DNA of 53,823 bases from Symbiobacterium sp. (GTDB taxonomy: Bacteria; Bacillota; Sulfobacillia; UBA995; UBA9673). The stretch lies in assembly GCA_020725405.1 (NCBI GenBank), contig DYFB01000082.1, forward strand, positions 1 to 53,823, in the 5' to 3' direction. The position numbers were made by a program, and so were the translations under genes. Position 1 is the stretch's first letter. The number at the start of each line of letters is the position of its first letter. Below, one piece after another: positions 1 through 6,272 of the stretch. The notes beneath the pieces were generated by a model, which was not told where the DNA came from, made no database searches, and was given only the letters and a program-made list of their open reading frames with translations.

Positions 1-140
1 ACGAGGTCCGGGTGACGGTCATCGCCACGGCCTTCGAGGACCGGCCCAAGAAGAAGAAGCGCGACCAGGCCGAGCTGGAGATAAGGCCCCTGTCCGCCGA
101 CGACCTCGAGGTTCCCACTTTCCTGCGAAAGCGCGACTGA
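1..140 (+). CDS. ftsZ: FtsZ cell-division GTPase, C-terminal tail (5' end cut by window)
   Basis: This gene is missing from the ORF track because its start lies outside the window. Reading from base 3, the frame gives about 45 residues. It begins with the last beta strand of the FtsZ C-terminal domain (EVRVTVIATAFE), passes through a short charged linker (KKKKRDQAE) and ends with the conserved C-terminal peptide DDLEVPTFLRKRD before TGA. That peptide is the docking site for FtsA, SepF and other partners in known FtsZ proteins. FtsZ polymerises into the Z ring at mid-cell and at the asymmetric sporulation septum. Its position just upstream of spoIIGA matches the Bacillota order. The linker is unusually short. 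Confidence 0.9.
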   Translation, partial: EVRVTVIATAFEDRPKKKKRDQAELEIRPLSADDLEVPTFLRKRD

Positions 141-181
141 CCGTCATCGTCTGCCCCAGGCTGCCGAAGCTTCTCTCTCTC

Positions 182-248
182 TGACGATTCCGGGCCTATG
201 GCCCCCTCCCGGGTTTGACACGGTCCCCCCGACGGTGCCGGTTATAAT
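182..248 (+). promoter_or_regulatory. spoIIG-type promoter with 22-bp spacer and Spo0A-box-like sites
   Basis: A perfect -35 hexamer TTGACA (215-220) and a perfect -10 hexamer TATAAT (243-248) are separated by 22 bp instead of the usual 17. The B. subtilis spoIIG promoter is known for this long spacing and depends on Spo0A bound next to the -35 element. The complement of TTTGACA (214-220) is TGTCAAA, one base from the 0A box TGTCGAA, and TGACGAT at 182-188 is a second near match. The site lies 54 bp upstream of the spoIIGA start. Spo0A control is inferred. Confidence 0.65.
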
Positions 249-301
249 GGCCCAGCGTCCCCAATAAGGTATATGTCAGGAGCCTGTCGGGGGGCCAAGC
301 C

Positions 302-1216
302 TTGCCGTACGTCTACGCCGACATACTCTTCCTGGTCAACTTCTGCTTCAACTTCTCCTTGCTCTACCTTGCCGGTCGGCTGTCGAGGTCGCCGGTGGTC
401 GGCCGTCGCCTGGTCCTGGCGGCGGCCCTGGGAGCGGCCTACGGCCTGGCCTCGGTCTTCCCCGAGGCCGGGTTCCTCATGAGCCTACCGGCGAAGCTCC
501 TCGTCTCCGGGGTGATGGTGGCCGTAGCCTATCCGACCCCCCGGCTGGCGTCCTTCGGGGCCGTCCTCGGCCTCTTCTATCTCGGCGCCTTCGTCGTCGG
601 CGGAGCCGCGATGGCCTGGACCTACCTCACCTCGGACACCCCGGGCTTCCCCGGGGGCGTCGCCGGCGGGCTCGGCCTGGGGGTCGTCCTCCCGTCGGCC
701 ATGCTCGCGGCGGCCCTTCTCCACTGGGCCGTCGTCGCCGGACGGGAGAGGGCCCGCGTCCTTGCCTACTGCGTTCCGTGCCGGGTGGTCATCGGCGGCC
801 AGGAAGCCGAGTTCCCCGCCCTCATCGACACGGGCAACCGCCTCCGCGACCCCATATCCGACGCCCTCGTCGTCATCGTCGAGTACCCGGCCATAGACCG
901 CCTGCTCCCTCCGGAGATCGCTCCCGTCTGGCAGACGGCCGAGCCCGACCACCCCGACCTCGGGTCCATCGCCGGGGCCCTGGGTCCGTGGTCGTCCAGG
1001 CTGAGGCTCATACCCTTCTCATCCATCGGAAGGGCGAGCGGTCTTCTCGTCGGGTTCAAGCCCGACGCCGTGATCGTCGGCGGCCGGGGGCGGACGGTCC
1101 GGAGGACCGACGTCATCGTCTGCGTCTCGCCGCGGCCCCTGTCGGCCGGGGGCGGCTACCGCGCTCTCCTGCCGCCCGAGGCCCTGGAGGCCGACGCCGC
1201 TGCCCGGGCCAGCTGA
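302..1216 (+). CDS. spoIIGA: SpoIIGA, pro-sigma-E processing aspartic protease
   Basis: A 304-residue membrane protein. The N-terminal half is a set of about five hydrophobic segments (residues 5-25, 38-55, 60-78, 83-105, 122-146). The C-terminal half is a soluble protease domain with the active-site motif ALIDTGN (Asp176) and the conserved stretch [10 protein letters not shown] followed by GFKPD. Two SpoIIGA subunits form a pepsin-like aspartic protease that removes the pro-sequence of sigma E in the mother cell once SpoIIR signals from the forespore. The chosen start is TTG at 302, giving [14 protein letters not shown], which matches the family N-terminus. The only Shine-Dalgarno candidate is a weak G-run at 289-294. 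The gene lies just upstream of its substrate gene sigE, as in other Bacillota. Confidence 0.95.
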   Translation: MPYVYADILFLVNFCFNFSLLYLAGRLSRSPVVGRRLVLAAALGAAYGLASVFPEAGFLMSLPAKLLVSGVMVAVAYPTPRLASFGAVLGLFYLGAFVVGGAAMAWTYLTSDTPGFPGGVAGGLGLGVVLPSAMLAAALLHWAVVAGRERARVLAYCVPCRVVIGGQEAEFPALIDTGNRLRDPISDALVVIVEYPAIDRLLPPEIAPVWQTAEPDHPDLGSIAGALGPWSSRLRLIPFSSIGRASGLLVGFKPDAVIVGGRGRTVRRTDVIVCVSPRPLSAGGGYRALLPPEALEADAAARAS

Positions 1217-1274
1217 GGTGCCCGGGCCGGCGGAACTGCCCGGGCCGGCGGAACTGCCCGGGCCAGGAATCCTG
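1203..1274 (+). repeat. 18-bp GC-rich tandem repeat at the spoIIGA/sigE junction
   Basis: The unit cccgggccggcggaactg is perfect at 1221-1238 and 1239-1256. Degenerate copies flank it at 1203-1220, overlapping the spoIIGA stop codon, and at 1257-1274. The ORF track reads it as a false N-terminal extension of sigma E ([12 protein letters not shown]). Confidence 0.8.
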
Positions 1275-1295
1275 CGAGGGAGAGGAAGAGCGAAA

Positions 1296-2054
1296 ATGGA
1301 CGGTGGACCTGTGACCGTGTCCCGCCCGACCCTGTGGACGAGACTCCGCTGGTCTCTCGTCCTCACCATCCAGCGTTGGTGCCGGATGCTCGGCCTGGCC
1401 GCAGGCCGGCCCGATCACTACGTGGGGACGAGCGAGGCCCTGCCCCCGCCCCTGTCCCCCGACGAGGAGGCCTACCTCCTTGAGCGCCTGCAGGCGGGGG
1501 ACCGGAGCGTCTGCGGGGCGCTCATCGAGCGCAACCTGAGGCTGGTCGTCTACATCGCGAAGAAGTTCGACAACACCCGGGTGGGGATAGAGGACCTCGT
1601 CTCGATCGGGACCATCGGACTCATCAAGGCCGTCAACACCTTCGATCCCGGCCGCCGCATCAAGCTCGCCACGTACGCGTCCAAGTGCATCGAAAACGAG
1701 ATTCTCATGTTCCTGCGCCGCAACCCGCCCAGGGCGGAGGTGTCCTTCGACGAGCCCCTGAACGTGGACTGGGATGGAAACGAGCTCCTACTCTCGGATG
1801 TCCTGGGGACGGACGCCAACGTCACCTACCGGGAGCTCGAGGAGGAGGTCGACCGGGTTCTCCTCCGGAAGGCGATGACCAAGCTCACCGAGAGGGAGCA
1901 GAAGATAATGCAGCTCCGCTTCGGCCTGGGCGATGGACAGGAGCGGACCCAGAAGGAGGTGGCCGACCGCCTCGGTATCTCCCAGTCCTACATCTCGCGG
2001 CTTGAAAAACGAATCATAAAGCGACTTCGACAGGAAATGGCGGCCATGATGTGA
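1296..2054 (+). CDS. sigE: RNA polymerase sporulation sigma factor E (pro-sigma-E)
   Basis: A 252-residue sigma-70 family factor that runs early mother-cell transcription. The amphipathic pro-region (about residues 1-42) ends in [13 protein letters not shown], aligning with the B. subtilis cleavage region [13 protein letters not shown], so processing by the adjacent SpoIIGA is expected near Tyr42. Region 2 is clear ([45 protein letters not shown]), as is region 4 with its helix-turn-helix ([22 protein letters not shown]). ATG 1296 was chosen because GAGGAAG lies 7 nt upstream and the family pro-region length fits. The track start at 1218 only adds tandem-repeat sequence. GTG 1311 is an alternative start. 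Confidence 0.96.
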   Translation: MDGGPVTVSRPTLWTRLRWSLVLTIQRWCRMLGLAAGRPDHYVGTSEALPPPLSPDEEAYLLERLQAGDRSVCGALIERNLRLVVYIAKKFDNTRVGIEDLVSIGTIGLIKAVNTFDPGRRIKLATYASKCIENEILMFLRRNPPRAEVSFDEPLNVDWDGNELLLSDVLGTDANVTYRELEEEVDRVLLRKAMTKLTEREQKIMQLRFGLGDGQERTQKEVADRLGISQSYISRLEKRIIKRLRQEMAAMM

Positions 2055-2133
2055 CGTGCGACGCACCCCTGTGCGGCAGCGGCTGGTCGCCGTCCAGTGC
2101 GCGGTGCTGGGGCCGGGCGCCGCGAACCAACCT

Positions 2134-2242
2134 AAGAGAAGTGAAGGCAGGGAAGGGGAGCGAGAGAAGGGGAGTGAGAGAAGGGGAGCGAGAGAAGGGG
2201 AGGCAAAGAAGGGCAGGGGAGAAGGGAAGGGAGAGAAGAGGA
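2134..2242 (+). repeat. Purine-only tract with 14-bp repeats between sigE and sigG
   Basis: About 109 bases that are almost entirely G and A on the plus strand, lying in the 484-bp sigE-sigG spacer, which has no gene. A 14-bp unit cgagagaaggggag repeats three times in tandem (2161-2202, one substitution), followed by degenerate units. Tracts of this kind can adopt triplex or G-quadruplex structures, but a regulatory role is inference only. Confidence 0.75.
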
Positions 2243-2256
2243 TATCCCCTTCGTCA

Positions 2257-2285
2257 AAACATACTTACTGATGGGAAGTATGTTT
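2257..2285 (+). promoter_or_regulatory. AT-rich inverted repeat upstream of sigG (operator or hairpin)
   Basis: AAACATACTT (2257-2266) and AAGTATGTTT (2276-2285) form a perfect 10-bp inverted repeat around a 9-nt loop. It is an AT-rich island in a 70% GC region. CATACTT resembles the -10 box of sigma E/F/G-type sporulation promoters (CATA...), but no convincing -35 was found. It may be a repressor site, part of the forespore promoter of sigG, or a transcript hairpin. Confidence 0.45.
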
Positions 2286-2375
2286 CCGGAAGATGAACCA
2301 TCCCTAACCGGCATACCCCCCGGCCTTCTGCGAACCGAGGCCTGCAAACCTTGACCGGCCGCCGCCGGCCCCGGC

Positions 2376-2428
2376 GGACCAGCCCCGGCTGATCGGCCCC
2401 GCCGGACCAGCCCCGGCTGATCGGCCCC
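2376..2428 (+). repeat. 28-bp-period direct repeat upstream of sigG
   Basis: A 25-bp sequence beginning ggaccagccccggctgatcg occurs at 2376-2400 and again, without mismatch, at 2404-2428. It lies in the non-coding sigE-sigG spacer. Confidence 0.75.
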
Positions 2429-2538
2429 GGCGAGCCCGCCCCCGACGGAGCTCCGGCGGAATAGAGGTCCCGCCCGGCGGGCATACTCACCCCTAGTCCA
2501 CATCCTAAGAATTACCAGTGGGCAGGGGGAACTGGCTC

Positions 2539-3312
2539 GTGCTTGTCAACAAGGTCGAGATCTGCGGCGTTAACACGTCCAAGCTCCCAGTCCTCACGGC
2601 CGCCAAGATGCGCGAGCTCTTCCTGCGCATGAAAGGCGGCGACCGGACAGCCCGCGAACAGCTCATCCACGGTAACCTCCGGCTCGTTCTGAGCGTCATC
2701 CAACGCTTCAACAACCGCGGCGAGTACGTCGACGACCTCTTCCAGGTCGGCTGCATCGGACTCATCAAGGCCATCGACAACTTCGACCTCGGGCAGAACG
2801 TCAAGTTCTCCACTTACGCCGTGCCGATGATCATCGGCGAGATTCGTCGCTATCTCCGGGACAACAACCCCATCCGGGTCAGCCGGTCCCTCCGCGACGT
2901 GGCCTACAAGGCCCTCCAGGTCCGTGACGGCCTTGTCAACAAGTATTCCCGCGAACCCACGATCACCGAGATATCCCGGGAGCTGAAGATGCCCCGCGAG
3001 GAGGTCGTCTTCGCCCTCGACGCCATCCAGGAACCCATCTCCCTCTTCGACCCGGTCTACCACGACGGCGGGGACCCGATCTACGTGATGGACCAGATAG
3101 GGGACGAGAAGAATCAGGACTCCAACTGGCTCGAGGGCATCTCCATCCGGGAGGCCATGGAGAAGCTGACCGAGCGGGAGAAGCTCATCCTCTCGCTGAG
3201 GTTCTACGAGGGCAAGACCCAGATGGAAGTAGCCGACGAGATAGGTATCTCGCAAGCCCAGGTCTCGCGCCTGGAAAAGGCCGCGCTGGGGCACATGCGC
3301 AAGCTCATGTAA
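2539..3312 (+). CDS. sigG: RNA polymerase sporulation sigma factor G
   Basis: A 257-residue sigma factor for late forespore transcription. The N-terminus NKVEICGVNTSKLPVL is a signature of sigma G and is the segment contacted by anti-sigma factors in the family. Core signatures are RFNNRGEYVDDLFQVGCIGL in region 2, RDNNPIRVSRSLRDVAYKAL in region 3 and TQMEVADEIGISQAQVSRLE in region 4. GTG 2539 was chosen because it gives MLVNKVEICG, matching family length, with AGGGGG about 9 nt upstream. The track start (2518) adds seven unlikely residues. Unlike B. subtilis, a long repeat-rich spacer separates it from sigE. Confidence 0.96.
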   Translation: MLVNKVEICGVNTSKLPVLTAAKMRELFLRMKGGDRTAREQLIHGNLRLVLSVIQRFNNRGEYVDDLFQVGCIGLIKAIDNFDLGQNVKFSTYAVPMIIGEIRRYLRDNNPIRVSRSLRDVAYKALQVRDGLVNKYSREPTITEISRELKMPREEVVFALDAIQEPISLFDPVYHDGGDPIYVMDQIGDEKNQDSNWLEGISIREAMEKLTEREKLILSLRFYEGKTQMEVADEIGISQAQVSRLEKAALGHMRKLM

Positions 3313-3462
3313 GCTCCCGGACCCGGGGCCGGCGGCCGACCGCAGCCCGGCGGCGGCCGGCGGAGGTGCGACTTGCCTGGACCTGCCTGGCCTTCCCGAC
3401 GCTCCCGCGGATTACCCCTCCTTGCCCGGAGAAGACTAGCTAGACGGCGGCCCGGGGCGGAG

Positions 3463-3564
3463 AGCCGCCCGCGGCTCGGCCTCGGCCGGGGGAGCGAGCC
3501 GCCCGCGGCTCGGCCTCGGCCGGGGGAGCGAGCCGTCCGCGGCCCGGCCTCGGCCGGGGAAGCG
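3463..3564 (+). repeat. 34-bp tandem repeat, three copies, upstream of spoIIR
   Basis: The unit starts agccgcccgcggctcggcct and repeats at 3463-3496, 3497-3530 and 3531-3564. The first two copies are identical and the third is slightly diverged. It fills much of the 302-bp sigG-spoIIR spacer, where no gene is visible. Confidence 0.85.
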
Positions 3565-3614
3565 AGCCGGACCGGGGAAGCGAAGAGAACCGGGCCTGTT
3601 TGGAGGAAGTCACC

Positions 3615-4730
3615 GTGAAGCCAGACTTCAGAGCCGGCGCCGTCAGAACGAGCGCCGTCGACACGGGGAGGCCTGTCGCTCCCGCGAGAGCGGGCCGCGG
3701 CCGGGAGGTTGTCGGCCGGGTCCTTCTCGCGGGTCTCATCCTCTTCATCACCGCCGTGGTTCACGCCGGGTGGGAGCTCCGGGCCGAGAAGGCCTACAAC
3801 ATGCACAATCTCGTGCGCCTGCACGTCGTCGCCAACAGCGACGGACCGGCGGACCAGGCTCTCAAGCTGGAGGTCAGGGACGCCATCCTCCGGGTCTCGG
3901 GCGACCTGTTTACCGCCCGGGCTCCCGAGGACGCCACCTCCATCATCAGGGCCAATCTGGCGACCTTCGAGGAGGCGGCCAGGGACGTCGTCCGCGAAGC
4001 GGGCTCCGACTATCCGGTGAGGGCCGAGTTCGGGGTCTTCGCCTTTCCGGAGCGGACGTACGGGCCCCTCGTTCTGCGAGCCGGGGACTACCCGGCCCTC
4101 CGTGTCGTTCTCGGCGACGGACAGGGGACCAACTGGTGGTGCATTCTCTTTCCGCCCCTGTGCTTTCTCGATGTCGTGGGGGGTGGTCCGGACGCGGCCC
4201 GGAAGGTCGCCGCCGGGGATGGCTCGAGCGGAGCGGCCCGGGTAGTCTCCCTCCGTTCCCTATCTCCCGAGGAGAGGCGGGACCTCGAAAGGGTTCTCGA
4301 GCGCGTCCTGGAGAGAACCCGGGCCGGAGGGGCGCAGCCGGGGGGCGCACCGACCCACGCCGCCGGCGGAGCCGGAGGGGTCGGGCTCCTGGTCGCCGTC
4401 TCGACCGGCTCCGGCGCCCTGGTCGACCTTGGCTTCGGTGACCTTGGCTCCGGCAATCCCGGCTCCGGTGATGTCAGCATCGGCGCTCTCGGTTTCGAGG
4501 ACGCCGACCTCGACGACCTCGCCAGCGTCACCGCCGCGGGCCGCGACCCCGCCCCGGATTCGGGATACCTCGTTCTCGTGGCCGACACGGGAAACCATGG
4601 TCTCGAAGTGCGCCTATTCGTCGTTGAGCGGTTCAGGGAGCTCATGAGGGCCCTCGCCCGGGCTTTCCCGTGGCTCTTCCGGGAGGAAGGGTCGGCGGTC
4701 GGCCTCGGCGGTGCGAATCCCGACCGCTGA
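3615..4730 (+). CDS. spoIIR: SpoIIR, forespore signal protein that activates SpoIIGA
   Basis: A 371-residue secreted sporulation protein. After an Arg-rich N-terminus comes one hydrophobic segment (about residues 33-53), then the conserved core: VRLHVVANSDGPADQALKLEVRDA near residues 68-91 and YPALRVVLGDGQGTNWWCIL followed by FPPLCFLD. In known sporulators SpoIIR is made in the forespore under sigma F, is exported, and triggers SpoIIGA cleavage of pro-sigma E across the septum. It is longer than usual (B. subtilis about 224 aa) because of a Gly/Ser/Asp-rich insert (DLGSGNPGSGDV) before the conserved C-terminal helix EVRLFVVERF. GTG 3615 has GGAGGAAG 5 nt upstream; the track start at 3600 would use the Shine-Dalgarno itself as coding sequence. 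Confidence 0.93.
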   Translation: MKPDFRAGAVRTSAVDTGRPVAPARAGRGREVVGRVLLAGLILFITAVVHAGWELRAEKAYNMHNLVRLHVVANSDGPADQALKLEVRDAILRVSGDLFTARAPEDATSIIRANLATFEEAARDVVREAGSDYPVRAEFGVFAFPERTYGPLVLRAGDYPALRVVLGDGQGTNWWCILFPPLCFLDVVGGGPDAARKVAAGDGSSGAARVVSLRSLSPEERRDLERVLERVLERTRAGGAQPGGAPTHAAGGAGGVGLLVAVSTGSGALVDLGFGDLGSGNPGSGDVSIGALGFEDADLDDLASVTAAGRDPAPDSGYLVLVADTGNHGLEVRLFVVERFRELMRALARAFPWLFREEGSAVGLGGANPDR

Positions 4731-4766
4731 CAGCCCCGCCCTGTGGCCGTTCCCTTCTCACTCCGT

Positions 4767-4857
4767 GGCCGGAGCCGACGGCCGGAGCCGACGGCCGGAG
4801 CCGACGGACGGAGCCGGCGGGCGAAGCCAGCGGACGGAGCCGACGGGCTGAGCCGAC
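4767..4857 (+). repeat. 13-bp tandem repeat, about seven copies, between spoIIR and the htrA-like gene
   Basis: The unit ggccggagccgac repeats at 13-bp intervals from 4767 to 4857. The first three copies are near-perfect and the rest degenerate. It sits between two convergent genes and contains no recognisable terminator hairpin with a T-tract. Confidence 0.8.
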
Positions 4858-4868
4858 GTGGGCCAGAC

Positions 4869-6143
4869 CTACTGGTCCGACGGTCGTTCCATATCCAGGA
4901 CCACGCGAAGCTCGAGGTTCGTTCCGAGACGCCTAATCGATAGCACCGCGGTGTCCCCGATGGCGTGGCTCCAGAGGGCCGCGGCCACCTCCTCCATGGT
5001 GTCCGTCCGGCGGCCGTCGATGGCCCAGATGTAGTCGCCGGGACGAAGGCCCGCGCGGGCGGCGGGGCTTGCCGGGTGAACCTCCACGACAAGGAGTCCG
5101 GTCGTCGAGGGCAGTCCGTAGAAGGCTTCCCAGCTCTCCTCGAGCGTGGCGCCGAGCCAGGGGCGGATGACCCGGCCGTGCTCGACGAGCTCGGCGACAA
5201 TGGAAGCGATAACGTCGGCCGGCACGGCGAAGCCGAGACCCTCGTAGCCCCCGCCAATCTTCAGCGAGGTCATGCCGATGACCTCGCCGCGTGCATTCAG
5301 GAGCGGTCCGCCGCTGTTGCCGGGGTTGATGGCCGCGTCGGTCTGGATGAAGCGGTAGAGCTCCCCCAGGCCGCGGCCCAGCCCGCTGACGATGCCGGCC
5401 GTGACCGTGTTCCGGAGCCGGAACGACCCCGGGCTGCCGATGGCTATCACGGGTTCGCCCACCCGGACCTTCTCGATGTCGGCCAGGGGAAGGGCCGGAA
5501 GCCCTTCGAGGGGGACCCGGAGTAGGGCGACGTCGGAGAGCTGGTCGGAGACGACCATGTCCAGCGACGGGACCTCGTAAGAGCGGCCGTCGGACAGGAT
5601 GATCATGAGGCGGCTCGCCCCGCGGATGACGTGGTCGTTGGTCACAATCCAGCCGTCGGAGCGGTAGACGAAACCGCTCCCGAAGGCGAATGATTCGACG
5701 TCCCGTCCGTACTCGTCCCTGACGCGGTGGAACGAGACGATTCCGACGACGGACGGTGACGTTACCTCCACCAAGCGGGAGACGTCGAGCGCGGTGATGA
5801 GCCCGGCGGGGGCCGTCCCCGTGCCGCTTGTGATTACAATCCGGTTCTCGGCCTGGATGTAGTTCACCTGGTAGTTGAGGGCCTCGGCGAGGAAGCGCAC
5901 GGGGACGAGGATGCGGCCGCCGATGTTGACGGGCGGGACGTCGCAGGGGATGATCGCCCCGTTGACCACCAGGGTTATCGGACCGCCCGCGGCGGCCAGG
6001 GCCGGGGTCGGTCCGGCCGAAAGGACGACGAGGGCCAGGCTCAGGAGGAGGGCCACGGCTCCCGACGCCCAGCGGGGGGCGGTCGAGGCGTGCGGGCGCC
6101 CGGGCGAGAACCGCCCGTGTCCGCGGTGGGTCGGCTTAGGCAC
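4869..6143 (-). CDS. HtrA/DegP-like serine protease with copper-amine-oxidase-N-like and PDZ domains
   Basis: A 424-residue secreted or membrane-anchored S1C protease. A hydrophobic signal/anchor spans about residues 27-51. It is followed by a copper amine oxidase N-terminal-like module (VVNGAIIPCDVPPVNIGGR, VPVRFLAEALN) common in envelope proteins of Clostridia-type Bacillota. The protease domain carries the full triad: His171 in TNDHVI, Asp204 in SDVALLRV and Ser277 in GNSGGPLL. A C-terminal PDZ domain follows (SPAARAGLRPGDYIWAIDG). Such proteases degrade misfolded envelope proteins. GTG 6143 is preferred because AAAGGAGAAG precedes it; the track start (6200) lies in repeat DNA. It is downstream of the PPC gene and may be co-transcribed with it. 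Confidence 0.9.
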   Translation of the reverse strand: MPKPTHRGHGRFSPGRPHASTAPRWASGAVALLLSLALVVLSAGPTPALAAAGGPITLVVNGAIIPCDVPPVNIGGRILVPVRFLAEALNYQVNYIQAENRIVITSGTGTAPAGLITALDVSRLVEVTSPSVVGIVSFHRVRDEYGRDVESFAFGSGFVYRSDGWIVTNDHVIRGASRLMIILSDGRSYEVPSLDMVVSDQLSDVALLRVPLEGLPALPLADIEKVRVGEPVIAIGSPGSFRLRNTVTAGIVSGLGRGLGELYRFIQTDAAINPGNSGGPLLNARGEVIGMTSLKIGGGYEGLGFAVPADVIASIVAELVEHGRVIRPWLGATLEESWEAFYGLPSTTGLLVVEVHPASPAARAGLRPGDYIWAIDGRRTDTMEEVAAALWSHAIGDTAVLSIRRLGTNLELRVVLDMERPSDQ

Positions 6144-6190
6144 GTCTATCGCTTCTCCTTTCTCAGCGAGGGAGCCCTTGTCCTGGCGAA

Positions 6191-6272
6191 GCGGCCCCAC
6201 GGGCCGGAGCCTCTACAGGCCGGACGGCGGACGGCGGAGCGGCCCCGCGGGCCGGAGCCTCTACAGGCCGGA
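6191..6272. repeat. 34-bp direct repeat (two copies, 48-bp period) running into a coding 3' end
   Basis: A 34-bp sequence (gcggccccacgggccggagc...) at 6191-6224 recurs at 6239-6272 with one mismatch. The second copy overlaps the last codons of the minus-strand PPC protein gene (stop at 6261), so the repeat has contributed its C-terminal residues. Confidence 0.8.

Noticed and set aside
1218-1295. N-terminal extension of sigma E ([12 protein letters not shown]) from GTG 1218
   Set aside because: It is translated tandem repeat; ATG 1296 has the Shine-Dalgarno and fits the known pro-sequence length.
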